Part shown: positions 38,214-51,479 of the stretch, piece after piece
Position numbering within the stretch: the first letter of the stretch is position 1
Layout: each line of letters begins with the position of its first letter
Program-made: the position numbers and the translations under genes
The notes under the pieces: generated by a model
Told to the model about the DNA's origin: nothing
Seen by the model: the letters and a program-made list of their open reading frames with translations, nothing else
Database searches by the model: none
NCBI RefSeq assembly: GCF_036785885.1
Contig: NC_092323.1
Span: forward strand, 17,616,501-17,680,500
Length of the DNA: 64,000 nucleotides
Reading direction: 5' to 3'
From: Coffea arabica
Taxonomy: Eukaryota > Streptophyta > Magnoliopsida > Gentianales > Rubiaceae

Positions 38214-41200
38214 TGTAGACACCAAATTTTTAAATAATTGTTATCCTAATTTTTTATTTTTAGTTTTAGTAATAATTCTTATCTATTTTTATTTTTCTTT
38301 AATTTCATGATTTTTAGTTTTGGACTTTTAGTATTTCTAGATTATTATTGTCCTTTATTTTATTTTAGTTTTATTTTTGTATTCGTTTTCACCCTTTAGC
38401 TATTTATTTTTTATTATAGGACTTTTTTAGCATAAAATTTGTCAAAAAGAGAAATTTTTTTATAAAAATATGTTTTATTTCCTTTTACTGTTTATTAATC
38501 GAAAAAAAAAAGAGGAAAAGAGAGGAAAAATCTTAGCTTTTCGTTTTATCTTTTGTTAATTAGTTTTGTACATTTATTTAAGATTTTGTTTAAACTGTTT
38601 TTGTATTATTGTTATTTAATTAAGTGATTAAAAAAAAAAAAAAAAAAGCCACGCGCGCTGCATTCCGTTCCAGTTTCGTACGAGGCAGCAAAAATAGCGC
38701 AGCCCTGGTTTGTTTTTCTTCCAGTTTTCTTCCATTTTTTCTCCATTTTTGGGCTCCGTTAGATCATCATAGTACTGTTACACTTGGCTTTCATCTACAA
38801 GCCCAGAGCAATCTAGAAATGGAAGCTAATCCGATGGCTGAGAGGAGAACGGAGACTTGAAGCTGCTTCTGAACCATTGAGATGAGGTTTAAGGGGTTTG
38901 GATGGGATATAAAAGCAAAGCTAAGGGTTCAGAAATAGGGGGGTTTTTGGATGACGGCTGAAGGAGAGTAAGGGAGAATGAAAATGACGGCTGAAAAATC
39001 TGAGGGAAGGTAGAGGAGCGTAGAAAAGGAGAAGCTTTCGACCAGGAGATAAAAAACAGAGAGAGAGAGGGCAGCGGGGAGAGTGAAAGGAGAGAAAAAG
39101 AATTGGCGGCTGCAAAGGAAAACAGAGGGGAAGCTTCGTGGAGGTCTGAAAAGAAAAAAGAAGAAAAAACAGAGGAAAAGAAAAGAGCAAGGGGAGGATT
39201 CCAGTGGTGGCAGAGGGAGGAAGAAAGGAGCTTTGGGGTTGCAAGGACGGTGCTGTGTTATCATCACTGTTCTCCTATTGACATCCTTCGAAGGCCTGGC
39301 AGAATCATCCGAATCCTTTCTTGGTCATTCCCCGACTCATTCTGTGATTAAGGTAATATCCTTGATCTCTTAGAGTTAGAGACTGTTTTCTTTAATTGCT
39401 GGTTTGCACCCTTTCGCTATCTGCTGGTTCGGTTGTCCCTTGTAGTCTCTCATTTTCATTTCCGTAGTTCTGGCTTAAGTTTGGATTTGGGTTTATGATT
39501 CACAGTGGGACTGTTATGCTTGCTTGACTTGAGTGATGTTTGCCGAGGTTGAAAACATAGCAAAGCTTCACAGTTTCGCCTCTTGTTGCTGCTTACTGGT
39601 TTTGTTTAGCGTTGGTTTGTATGATTGCACGACTTTGTTAGACTGGAGATGGGTTTGTGCGGTTTGTGAATCTAATAGAGTAGACATAGAAGAGTTGCAA
39701 AATTTTACAGACTTCGCATGACCTCTTAGTCTGTCTTTTTGTTTCTTTACTTGAACTCTCGGTTTGATGGCCATTAGAATGTTTGGTAATCCTTCTTGCT
39801 GGGGTTTAGATTTTCTTGGGCAGAGCCTTGTATATAATGTTTGCTGCAGTAAGCTTGAAGTTGTCGGTTTTGTTGCCGCAATTTTCTTTTCATTTTTGGG
39901 TCCAATGTGTGATAATGAGTAAGTTTGCAGTGTTTAGAGGGTGATTTTTCTTTGCAAAAGGTTTCGGTCAACCAGAAGCTAGGAAAGAACTTATAGCTTT
40001 GGCGCTCCCTGTTTTATTCCTCCTGCATTTTTGCTGTGCTTGAACCAAACTGAAGATGCATGCCTTTGGCTTGTGTTTAGATTCAGTCTTCAACCTCATT
40101 AGAATGATTGGATTAGGCGCTTAAATTACTTGGCTTCCAACAAAATGGATAACGCTGATTTTTCTGTGTTTGATCAAGAAACCAAGAATTGCATAAATCT
40201 CATTTTCAGTTTTGCACGCTTTCTCTTCCTGAATTCTGTGTTTCAAATCCAAAAGTTTTATGTCGAAAAATAGGAGCAATGTTTGATAATCCTGTTGTCT
40301 GGATTCAGTTTGCATTGCGCTTAAATTTGCGCATACAAACCTGCTGCAACAAGCCACGCTTGAAGCTCTTGGTCTTGTTGCAGCAGCGTGCACAACCCCT
40401 TTTTCTTTTCCTTAGAGTGCCGCAAGTTTCACCTTCTCTTTCGCTGCATTTCATGCCCTGCTGTTTCAATCAGCTTATGGGGGTTAGATGATTATGCTTG
40501 GGGATGTTAAATGACAATAAGTTGAAGCTGTAAAATTTGCAGCAGAACAGAAAAAAAAGAAGAAAGCTCTCGCATTCTCTTTGCTGTTTTCTTACCTGCA
40601 CTTGCTCACCAAAGTTTCGGCCATCCAGTTTGCTTGGTTGACCTTATGTTGGAAAGAGGAATTAGATAAGGGGTGTTGGGTTTGCATTTTTGGTGGCTGG
40701 AATTTTGCAGAATGCATGAGCTTCTTTGTGTTTTTTTGCATGAGTTTCCTTCTATGTTTCGCTTGTTTAGATGTTAAAGTTCTATACTCGGTTGTTTAGT
40801 TTAGAGTTTTGATGTTTGGCGGGTAAAGTTTAGATCAAAATTGTGCATGTGGATTGAAATTTGCGTTTGAAAGTTGAAAATTGCAGCAAGCATTCCTATC
40901 TGTTGCCTTCCTCGTAGCATTTGCATGGAAATCTTTCAATAATTTCACTTTGACCCCTTGGCTTCCAACTAATGCTGCTATGACCCAATCAATTGAATAA
41001 TCTCCTCAATTTGATCCTTGGTAGTTTTAATTTTACAACTTCATTGCTTGTTTGCTTCAATTAACTACTATGCTTTGTTTCAATTGCACTTAAGTCATGA
41101 CTTTAGGGGCTTCACGATCAAGTGAGCTTTGTATGTGCACATTTCTTTTAATTTTTCTTAATTAAAGTGGTACCTTGACCCTTTTATTGTTTTGAAGCCA

Positions 41201-42771
41201 TTTTTTCCTTCCTTTGATTACCATTGCGAGGGAGGTACACTCTATCCTTCATTTCTTGACTTTATTTGACCCTACGTGCATATATGTGTCTTATGTGTGC
41301 AATTGCATGACTTTAAGTGTTTATTTCATTTTTACCTTATTTATTTCTTTAGTTGCTTAGTTTTGATTTAATTTTAGTTCAATTTCGTCATTTGGGAGGC
41401 ACTCGAATGCCAAAATTGTAATAGTTAGGGATTTAATTGTTTTATTCCTTCTATTTCCCCTTTTAGATTATAGTAGGCCTTCCCCCAAAAAATGTAATAG
41501 TTAGGGCTTTAATTGCCTTGTGTGTTTTGCATGTCTATGTGCTATGTGTTTAATCGCTTTCTTAGGTTTTGGCATCTAGATATGCATGCTTATGTGTTAT
41601 GTGAATTACGTGCTCACATGTCTACTTGCTTTAATTATGCACATTACTTATATATGTGTATGATGGATGCAAATGCACGTAATCGTGGCTAGTCCAATGC
41701 TAGTCATGATTGTCCCCTCGAGCTCTTGCAAGTCCAATGCTTGTGAGAGAGCGTTAGTGAAGGACTAGTCCAACGCTAGACCATTAGAAACCCTTTGCGC
41801 GTTAGATCATGATTGCATGATAAAAACACTTCATTTCATGCATATTTGTACTTTTTAGGGCCTTTTATCATTTTGTATGATATTCCCCTTATACGTATAA
41901 CCCTTATCCCTAATTTCCCTATATATATACCCCTATGTATGATACCTGACATTAGAATTGCATTTCATTCTAGAAATAGGATTAGGGTAGTGCATTTGCT
42001 TGATTAGATTAGGGAATAACCTCTTGGATATGGGATATAGACGAGTTTGGCTTTTCTAACCTTAGCACGCTCGTATTCCCTCTATTAAAAGGGAAAATTG
42101 AATTACGAACATTAGTCCCCCGTACCCGACATGATGCATTCCTTTAAGACATGTATATTTCTATAATTATTTTATTCTTTTCCTCTTCTTAGAGTCTTAT
42201 ATTTTTGCATCATTCGTGACCTCTCCAAAGAGTCATTATTGGGCATCACAACTAATGTGATTGGCACTACTCAAGCTTTGAAGAGAAATTTTGTCCCCCG
42301 ATGTCCCCCTAGGTCTAGGTCTTGCATTCATATAGTGCATCCAAATGTGATAAATGCTTTGGTTAAAACAAGAAAATCTTTGACTAAATCGCGCAACTAG
42401 CCTTGGCTAGGTCGAAGGGGTGCCTTGGATTTTTATCCTTGCCTTCCCCTTCGTCAAATGTGACTCCCGAACCTTTTTCGTTGGTTTACGTAGACTAGGA
42501 GTCGTTTAAAAGGGGTTTCTTTCTACCTTTTTCCTTTAAAAAATTCATTTTAGGTGACTTGGTACACCTTAACTCTATACCAAGTGGCGACTCCGATTTT
42601 TATTTCAAAAACCCTTTTTAAACTATATTTTGGGTCAAATCGTCGCATTTTCAAGTCCCATTTAGACCCACTTTCTTTGTAAATCAAAAATCACATTTTC
42701 AATCAAAAAATTCACTCTTTAAACCATTTATTTACTTATTTTTCTTGTAAAAAAAAAAATGGGGCGCAACA
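38214..42771 (+). mobile_element. Solo LTR, 4.56 kb, Ogre/Tat-like
   Basis: It starts TGTAGACACC and ends GGGGCGCAACA (TG...CA). A perfect 5-bp duplication CAAAC flanks it (38209-38213 and 42772-42776). No second copy of either end is seen inside, and there is no gag or pol, so it is a single LTR left by recombination. Very long LTRs (4-5 kb) are typical of Ogre-type Tat elements. The interior includes a poly-A/T tract near 38630, a purine-rich block (38930-39200) and long T-rich text. Many short frames exist, but none is a recognisable protein. Confidence 0.85.
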
Positions 42772-43187
42772 CAAACATGAACTAATGATGAGTACTGATA
42801 TTCCACAATTTATAACACACATAATAGTTGGATCACCGATCCACAAATTACAAACTGATGAAACTAAAATTTACACTCCACAGTCCATAAAAGTATTAAC
42901 TCGTCGAAATTAACTTGTCCACAAATAAAATTCAGGAAACAACACTAAAAAATTATAAATCAATCTAGAAATCATAACTCAACAAAGATAAAAGTCTAAT
43001 TAACTTGTCCAGAAATGATAAACTACAATCCACAATCCAGAAAGCTAATTGTCCAGAAATTGCAACTTGCAATAAGAGTTGATTCAACTCTCAAAATGCA
43101 AACTTCAGCATTTGTGACCTCTCAAAGGTCAATTATAGTTGGTTCAACTCCGGTCTTCAGCAACTCTACAAGAACAAACAAAATTTA

Positions 43188-43640
43188 TCAAGTATCATAA
43201 AGGCAATTATTAGAAACAAAGAAATACTTCAAAATTTGCAATAAAAATTTTGATAGCTTACCAGATTCGAAGGCTTCAAGCTCTTCCAGATTTTCTTCTA
43301 AGTTTAATTCTGTCTTGGAGGACCGAAACCAATCTTGAGCACATATTAAACCTTGCACAATTCTAGGAGTCAAAGAACTCCTAAATGTATCAAGAACACG
43401 ACCTTCGGTGCTAAAAGCAGATTCGGAGGCCATGGTAGAAATTGGGACTGCTAACACATCACGAGCAACTTTGGAAAGAATTGGAAATCTAAGGCTATTG
43501 AACTTCCACCATAACAAGATATCAAATCTCTCATCATCTTGCTCACACTCCTCATTCAAGTAATCAACTTTGTCAAAAGCATAATAATGACAAGCAATTA
43601 TTTCCTGGCCCTGGCACTTGGACACAATCATGACAAGCAA
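43188..43640 (-). pseudogene. hAT transposase C-terminal (dimerisation) fragment
   Basis: The 150-aa frame contains FDILLWWK, RFPILSKVARDVLAVPIST and MASESAFSTEGRVLDTFRSS, then LTPRIVQGLICAQDWFRS. This is the conserved C-terminal dimerisation region of plant hAT (RICESLEEPER/Ac-like) transposases. The BED zinc finger and the catalytic part upstream are missing. It lies inside the hAT element that owns it. Confidence 0.9.
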
Positions 43641-44580
43641 TCATTTTGCTTGTTTGTATAGAAGTTTAAAACCACTTCTTTAAGCATCCGAAGTTCTGAA
43701 TATATTTATTTTATTTATTCGGAATTTCGAATTTGAAAACGATAATATTTTACCGTTTTACCGAAATAAATTCGAATTCGGTAAATCCGAATTCAAAAAC
43801 TCCAAAACCATTTTCGACCCTAATTCGATTCTTACTAATTTGATATCATCGATTTACCGATCAAATTACCGAATTACCGACTTCGAATTACCAAATTCAA
43901 ATCGATTTCAATCGGTAATTCGGTAATTACCATAATTGCTCATCCCTATAAAAAAGTGCTGAATCTGAATTTTTTTAGACATTCAGATGTTTTGAGTGTT
44001 TGATAAATGAAAATCCATTTTCTGAACTTGTTAAGTAGTGTTGAATTTGTGTGTATTTTTTTCAGCACAAGAATCATAAGTGAATGCTTAATTCTGATAA
44101 GAATCAATAGAATTACTTCAACTACCTTATCTTATCTACCAAATCTACCCTTGTTTATTAATTATGTTCAAAATTCTTATATAATTAAACAATCTAATAT
44201 TCTCTATCTAATGATTTTCTATTTCTCTTTTGTCCCTTTTGAATGACTTTCATTTCTTCTCCATACTCCTCATATAATATAATTCATCTTTTATATTAAT
44301 TTGATTTAAAAATAAATATTGTCATTTTCATACCTAACATTTTTAGCTAATTAAATCATAGGTTCTATTTCTTTTTTGGATGAAAAGATATAATGGCAAA
44401 ATTGTCAAATTTAACTTATTAAGCATTCGGTTATAAATGTTTATCAAACAGTATAAATTGATTTAGCATTAAAATTCAGACATTCATATATTTCTTTTCA
44501 GTGCTTAAAATTCAGCAAATTAATTGTTTTAGTATTCAGATTTCAGAATTCAAATTTAGTTTTATCAAACGGAACCTTAG

Positions 44581-45383
44581 TCTTATTTGATTGACCATCT
44601 GGGTTGATTATTTTTCTCTTTTCCCTGTTCTTCTTTGATGACTATCTATGTTGGCTCTGTTACAACTGTTTAAACAATTTTGCTACTTAACTAATAACTA
44701 CATTTATGAGTAAAATACTTGAGTTTATTTCTGAAGTAACCTTTTTTGGAAAAAATTTTTCCAATACGATGCTCTTTTATAAATTATTATCATTTTAATC
44801 TTTTTTTTTATGCCATGTAAGCTTCCATTTTAAATGGAGGAAGACCTCACTAAAATGAATCTTGTCATTGTAGTAATCTTACTCAATTCATACTCAAAGT
44901 TCAAACACCAAAAAACCAAATCGAAAGCAAAAATAGGTAACAAATATAAGATTCGACATTTGATTAATGATAAGATATTATAGTTAAGAAGTATTTTATA
45001 TTTTAAACTCTTCAATCATCCAAGTTCCTTTATATCAAAACCAATAGGATTCGATATTGGGTTTTTAGAAATAATATTGTCATATTACTCCCAAGAATTA
45101 GAGATCCTGAATTTTGATCTCCCTGTCCCCTTTTCGCTTCTTAAATCCTACCATTTCCCCACTAATTTTTTTTAAAAGGGTTACTAATAAAAAAAATGAA
45201 AAAGAAATACTATAATCATTTTATAATATTTTAGTGTTATTCAAATATAGTCTTTTCCTATGTTTATTGCCTGGGTTTTTTTTATTTTTCATCCTTAAAT
45301 TTTGCTTTTTGCATTTGCATTTCAAGTGCGAATGTGGAAACCAATAATAACAAGGTAGAAAAAAGTTATTAGTATTACAACAA
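44581..45383. other. AT-rich intergenic stretch, nothing recognised
   Basis: There are no frames with domain content and no element ends that I could pair. Confidence 0.4.
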
Positions 45384-46098
45384 AGGATAATTACGAAAAC
45401 CTCTTCCAAGATTTCTGATAGTTTCATGTTGCACACCTCTATATTCAAATATTATTGTACTTGCCATGCTTTTTTAAGATATAATAATCTTCCCAAACTT
45501 TACAAAAAATTCCAGTGACAATTTTTTGAAAAAGGGAAAAAAGTAATGAAATGCTTGTCAAACTTGCAAAACGTATCACCAAGAATTTTGCCTATCACCA
45601 AATACTGTATCACCCCCATGCTACTTCCTTCCTATAGCTTCAATCCACCTTTTTTCCCCTATTCAAGTTTTCTTGTCCTTTCCATAATCCAAATCTCCAT
45701 GCCTCAAAATTCCAGTGTTAATCATGCTTTTTAATTGACTCATCTCTCATTCTTTTCATTTGTCCTCATTTTTTCTCTGACCAAAGTTTAATAAATAGTT
45801 GCAAACACAAATATAAAGTTGTAAATTTGGCCAAAGGAAAATGGAGAAATTGATTTATGCCTGAGGTGAGACTATTTAAGACTAGGAGAAAAACAAGAAT
45901 GTATTCATTGAATAATTTGATTTAAATACTATAAAAAGTCCTCAAACAAAATTTGAGTTATTAGTATGATTTTTTCCCTTACATCAGTCAAATAAAACCC
46001 ACAACTACTATTTAGGAAAGGTATGCATAATTTCCTAGAGGTGAAGGGAGCTAAATGTAATTGTCATAAATTTTAGGGGAGGTTTGTGAAATTATCCC
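45384..46098. mobile_element. Mutator-like MITE (GGGATAATT family), copy 5, decayed
   Basis: The left end AGGATAATTACGAAAACCTC and the right end GGGGAGGTTTGTGAAATTAT + CCC are family termini in inverted orientation. Flanking 9-mers TTACAACAA (45375-45383) and TCAAAACAA (46099-46107) match at 7 of 9. Confidence 0.68.
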
Positions 46099-46543
46099 TC
46101 AAAACAAGGAGAAGTTTTGTTGATATAGATCTCACACCATTTAAGATAGAAGTTTAAAAGATATTAAAAAGGTAATAATTTGTGAAAGAGCATCACATTG
46201 GGAATATTTTTTCTAAAGAGGGTTACTTTGGAAATAAACTCTAAAATACTTGTGGTGTAATGTTTCAATCATATGCTAGGTTGATTAGGTTGCTTATCCT
46301 TGTTCATTATGCATCTTTTTACGATTCTAAACACTTATTTTCTTGGTGATAAAACATTCTTGTGTCCATAGCTAGATACCTGAACCACATTCTTTCATTT
46401 AATCTTATTTATCTCTCCTGGTATGATGGACATGCAGCAATTTGTAAGTCTACCATTTTATGTGTATGAAGAAAACAGAATTTTAGGAGCAAATCAAAGA
46501 AGCTCCAAAGATATTTTTTGACAAGGATCAAAATGGCTTCATT

Positions 46544-46704
46544 TTTTTTTCTTTGAGACCCGAGAAACGCCCACAAAGTCTGACTTTTACTTTGGGGTGA
46601 AAGCCTGGTTTAAAACTTTTCAAAATGCCACATGCAGGAGTCAAACTTGCGATCTCTTGTTGGCATTAACAACCCACTTACCAACTTTCCCAAACTCATG
46701 GGTT
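46544..46704 (-). mobile_element. tRNA-derived SINE, copy B
   Basis: On the minus strand GTTGGTAAGTGGGTTG resembles an A box and CGCAAGTTTGACTCC a B box. The body ends in a short poly-A (poly-T on plus from 46542). A 13-bp target duplication AAATGGCTTCATT flanks it at 46531-46543 and 46705-46717. Confidence 0.85.
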
Positions 46705-46717
46705 AAATGGCTTCATT

Positions 46718-47615
46718 GTTGCAGCAAAGTTATATACAATTTTACTTTCTGTGCTAAATTCATTTATTGTCCTGCTTATATTCTTTTCTTTGGAAATTTT
46801 CTAGTTGTCATGTGATGACAAACCTTGTGGAGAAGTTAACTGATGTCTGATGAATTTTCTTTTTTTTCGATAATGTGATAAAGAAGTTGATTACATAAAG
46901 TAGAATCAGGACTTTTAATTCTTGAGATGTCAATCTTAATTATTTGTCCAAGGCCTTCTCTACCTATGCTTTATTTTTTTAATGTGAAATAAAAAAATTA
47001 CTTAAATAAAACATCGCTACTAACGAAAGAGAGAGAATAGTTTATGTCATATATTTTCTTTAGTGGTATTAATCATTTGTTTGGCTGCATTTGCTTTACT
47101 GTTGTCATTATCGCTCTCAATTAATAAGATCTTGTCGGCTTCACACTGTGATAGAATAATAAAAACAAACTTTAAAAACAAGTTCTATATAAGATAAAAT
47201 CATTTAAAATATTCCTTACATTCCATCAAATAATTTTTTTCATCCTTCACTTTAAAATTATTAATTTTATGTCTCTCACAAATTCAAGTTAGCAAATTTT
47301 AGTCCAACCTAGATTTTTCATCACTTTTTACCCTGAATCCATCATGTGACTCACATATAGTTATTTTTTAGGAGCAAAAAGATTAGATACCATTTGTAGT
47401 TAAACAAATGATTTAATCTATATTCATTTTTACATCTGAAAAATGTAGAATCTGACCCTAATTATGTATTCATTTTTCTCTTAAAAAGTAAGATCTGACC
47501 AGATTTATATTCATTTTTGCCTTTAAATAATTGGGATTTGATCCTTTTGTACCTAAAAATTTATTATATGTGAGTTACATGATGATTTCAAACTAAAAAG
47601 TGATTGAAAATTTAG
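46718..47615. other. AT-rich intergenic stretch with local mirror words
   Basis: TGACTCACATATAGTTATTT near 47347 and AATTTATTATATGTGAGTTA near 47560 hint at a decayed foldback element (about 47300-47610), but its ends are not clear. Confidence 0.35.
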
Positions 47616-49286
47616 GAGAAAATTGCACCAGTTATCCCTCACATATTATTAATGTGAAAATTTAGTCCCTCAGAACGAAAATGAGTAATTTGAGTCCCTA
47701 ATAAATAAAAAAAAAGATTAATTTTGGTCCCTAATCACTTCTCCATTGAAATTTTTGCTGGAATTAGTCATGTGCATATCATGTGACCGAGTTTTAAAAG
47801 GTAAAAATGCCATATCACTCTAGTGTTTACCAAAATGTAAGGAACCAACCAGTATTTTTCTTCCATTTCCTTCAATTCTTTAATTTTCTAAACCGTGCTA
47901 CCGTTACCACCGTGGTCCACCACTAACATAGGCGACAACGAGTTGAGTGGAACGACTAGTTGGATAAAGCTTTGAATCATGTGTGGTAGATGGGAACGCC
48001 TGCTACCAATGGTTAGCCAGACAAGCATGAATCCTTGCTGGCAAATTTTAATGAGTGGGTAGCTTAATAACAGTGGCTCTTCTTAGTCTTCAAACTCTAG
48101 GGTCAAAAGAAAAAATGTAAAGAAATATGTAAGCTTTTTCCGTTGTTTCAATACAGTTGAAAAATCATTTTGATCCTCAATCAATTGAATTCTTTTAGAT
48201 TTTTCATTTGTAACGTTATTCTGAATTGTGTTGGCTTAAAGGGTTTGCAAGACTAATGTAGGAGAGCTAAACGCGACGAAGTTTACAAAATTTATTAGTT
48301 GTAAGAAAATAGCAAATACAGTTTCTGCTATACTTGACTATATCCCCACCCCATGAAAAAAAAGGAAAAACATTGATAGAATATGACAATATTGAAGAAA
48401 TAAGTCTGCTTTCTTGTGGGATCTAAGATTGGTTTAGTATTGCCATAATTGGGAGGAATATTCTTAGGAATAGTAAAATACCATAACTGGTATTTTCTCT
48501 TTAGTTTGTCCAGTACTTTGTAATCATTTTATTTTTTTTTATCCTATTGTACTAAAAAAGTTCAGGTTTTTGGAACTTTTCGGGGAAAATTGTCAATTTA
48601 GTCTCCAAACTTTTTCACTAAAGCCAATTTGGTCTCTAAAAGTTTTATCACATCAATTAAGTCCTTTAACTAAAATTCTTGTGCCAATTGAGGACCTATA
48701 CTGTGTCACCACCCAAACATGTGTTTCTATACTCAAACTAGCAGCGAGTTAGGGGCATCTTTTAAAGCAGAAAATACGATTTTCTATAGGAAACCAAACA
48801 TCAAGCATTTGGGGCCAAATTGGAGGAAACCTTAAGCGAAATAGGCAAGCAAAATTAGGGCTTTTTTTTTTGACTAAAATCGCCACCAATTGAGAGGGAT
48901 TGGATGAAAGAACCAAAGCCGAATAGAGAAGCTGGTTTACAGATGGCACAACTAAGCAAGGAAAAGCTCGAGGATGACAACTCTGGTAGGGGCTATAAAT
49001 CAAACCAAACAGTGTGGTATACGACTTGAACTCGACTTAAACTAGACTTGTTCAAACTTGTTTGTTTAGGTATCAATCCAAACCCGAACATGATTTCAAG
49101 ATCATAAATATTAACGAATCAATCACGATTTTCACATTATCCGACTCGATATGTTTAGGAACATATAAAATAAGTAAATTTTATAAAAATATATCTATAG
49201 TTTTCCTTCTAAACTCCACTTCTTTCCTTCTCATATATTACTTATCTTATAAAATAGTAAGCATATAATACTCTTATCTCTTAAAT

Positions 49287-49394
49287 AGGCATAATTGATT
49301 TTAATTACATCCCTAATTCATTATAATAAATTTCTTGAATAGGCATAATTGACTTTAATCACATCCCTAATTCATCATAATAAATTTCTTGAAT
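49287..49394. repeat. 54-bp tandem duplication
   Basis: Two copies (49287-49340 and 49341-49394) start AGGCATAATTGA and end TTTCTTGAAT, with about three differences. They lie inside the MULE, in an AT-rich stretch upstream of the transposase remnant. Confidence 0.88.
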
Positions 49395-50059
49395 ATCATA
49401 AAGTAAATATTATGGGAAAAAGCAACAAATTAGGGTGAAAATCTCTATATAATACAACATGAAATTTCAAGTCAAACCAAACTTTGATTGTCTGTGTTTG
49501 AACTTAATACTTTGACAAGCCAAGCCAAACTTTTCGTGAACTTACATCTAAAATTTCAAACCAAACTTGATCTATGTCTTTCAAAAAATTATCAAACACA
49601 AGCCAAGTTCAAACATTCCTTTGAATTTTCAAACCAATCCTGAACATACCTCTGTTTGACTCATTGAGACTTCTATTTAGTCCTAAACTCTGGCAGAATG
49701 GCAGTGAATATTTTCGATGAGTCTTAGCTTGCTCGTAAGTGTTTGAAATTGATTTTTTTTTGAATAAGTTGATGTTTATGTCTGAAACAAGTTGTTGGTT
49801 GTTGAATTACAGTTGTCGGATTTGAATTTTATAATTTGAATGATAGAGTTTTAGTACATATGAGATATTGGGTATGCCATGGTATGTATTGTAGCCTTCC
49901 TTCTTACTTTAGTTTCGGTGGTCCCTTTGCTGTAAAAAATACACTATATTGTTGTTTTCATGCTGCTTAGTTGGGTTATAGGATAGTGACTGAGCATGTG
50001 AATGCCTAATTAATTTTTTTTTTTGTCTTTTGTGAAAAAGAAAACATAGGACATGAGCT

Positions 50060-51350
50060 GGACTATTTTATACTAAAAATATATTATGATGGGGTATATT
50101 TTGGATCACCACATGAAAAGTATGTGGGGGCTAATATGGAATCCTTTAAAGGTGTTATTGCGAATATGGATAACATGTCACATATTCATTGCTTCTGTAC
50201 TTTAGTCAAATACCAAGAAAATGTGAAATTGCTTTATAGAGTTCCATGTGGAGATTGTGTCTTCAAACTTTGTAATATAGAAGGTGAAGATGATGCTATA
50301 GACATGGCCCCTATTGGGAAATAAACTAGTGAGGTTGAGGTGTACTTGGTGTAGAAATTTCACGTTAGATTTATTGATAGTAAATTGGGCAACTTTAATA
50401 TGGATGTTGGAGAGTTGATGTATCAAATGAAGATGCTTTTTATGTTGATATCATGTTTGATGACTCCACCACATTCAAAGAAACCAAGTGTGTTAGTTGA
50501 ATTAGTCGAGAAAGAAGATAGTTGTGGGATTGAAGAAGATACACAATCAGATTCTACAGAAGATGAAAGTTTGGCTGATACTGATTATGTATTCAGTGAT
50601 GATGTCATTCTCAAGAAATCTATTGTTGGTGCTAATAAAGAGCTTGAAACAGGGAAGAAAATGGCAGAAACAATTGCTGCTGAAAGCCAGAATGAATGCA
50701 GAAAAATGAACAAAAAAAAGCTAGCTGCTGGAAAAGCATTTGGGCAACAAAATAGGGATGATAAAACTGACGACTTCAAATTATACGATGGAAAAAATAT
50801 TCCAATGCATGAAGAATCAGAGTCAATCAATTCCGAAGGTCTAAATAGCAACAGTAAAGCCTCGGATGATGATAGTTCAAAGAGGAGGAAGCCAAGATAC
50901 GTGAAGTTTAGACCTGAGCATGATATGGTGAATCCAAAATTCTTTGTTGGACTATTGTTTGATGATAAACAGATATTTAAATGAGCTGTTGATTATTATA
51001 GAGTCAAATGGGGGTAAAGGTTTTAGGTAGGGTAAGAATGATATTGGTAGAATACAGGCTTAAATAAAATAGTACAAATTGTAGTTGGTTCATTTATGCT
51101 TCAAAGGAAGTTGACAGTGATGCCTTTGTTATTAGAACCATGGGACGACCTTGCAATTGTGGTAGGACTTTTTACCACAAGCAAGCCAATTCAGGTTTCC
51201 TAAGCAACTACAAACATCGATACACAAAGATGTGGGACTACTGTGAAGAGCTGCTGGCTTGCAATCCTGGCTCAACTGTGCATATGGAGACAATGGTTGA
51301 TGATATAAGTGGTAAAGAAAGATTTTAGAGGATATACATATGCTTTGTCG
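50060..51350 (+). pseudogene. MuDR-type MULE transposase, N-terminal remnants
   Basis: Three parts of a MULE transposase are seen in order but in different frames. First is a PB1-like start (YYDGVYFGSPHEKYVGAN, from about 50087). Second is an acidic linker frame (50385-50984) ending in NPKFFVGLLFDDKQIFK and then a stop, where the MuDR zinc-binding-type domain should go on with A-V-x-x-Y. Third is a short frame (51140-51328) with YTKMWDYCEELLACNPGSTV, the segment before the catalytic domain. Stops and frameshifts separate them. The DDE catalytic domain and SWIM finger are absent. Not functional. Confidence 0.85.
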
Positions 51351-51479
51351 AAACTCTATCGAAATTTTCCAAATTTTAACACAATATAAAGTTACATGAA
51401 ATAGCATATAAATTATCATGTCCAAGACCAATAATAAATAGATGCATCTATACAAACAAGAACATTCCATTGCACACTA

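Larger units (their letters stand above)
37958..43948 (-). mobile_element. hAT element with residual transposase, interrupted by a solo LTR
   Basis: Ends TAGGGGTGAGCA and TGCTCATCCCTA are an exact-length inverted repeat with one mismatch. A perfect 8-bp target duplication TAAAAAAG flanks it (37950-37957 and 43949-43956). Subterminal regions repeat GAATTCG and CGGTAATT words. Without the solo LTR (38214-42771 plus one 5-bp copy) the element is about 1.43 kb, too short for a full transposase, so it is internally deleted. Confidence 0.92.
37931..44580. mobile_element. Old MITE split by the nested hAT element
   Basis: The left piece (37931-37957) starts TAGGGTTTGTTTGATAAC, and the right piece (43957-44580) ends TTTTATCAAACGGAACCTTAG, an inverted pair. 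The right piece carries further CATTCAGAT/CTGAAT mirror words. If the inserted hAT and one duplication copy are removed, the host element is about 650 bp. Its own target duplication was not resolved. Confidence 0.6.

Noticed and set aside
38624..39373. Overlapping frames on both strands (up to 112 aa), Ser/Pro- or Lys/Glu-rich
   Set aside because: They lie within the solo LTR in a purine-rich tract that is open in several frames by composition alone; no domain is seen.
48987..49680. Possible hAT element starting TAGGGGCTATAAATC
   Set aside because: No matching inverted right end or 8-bp duplication was found, although similar ACCAAAC words recur to 49640.
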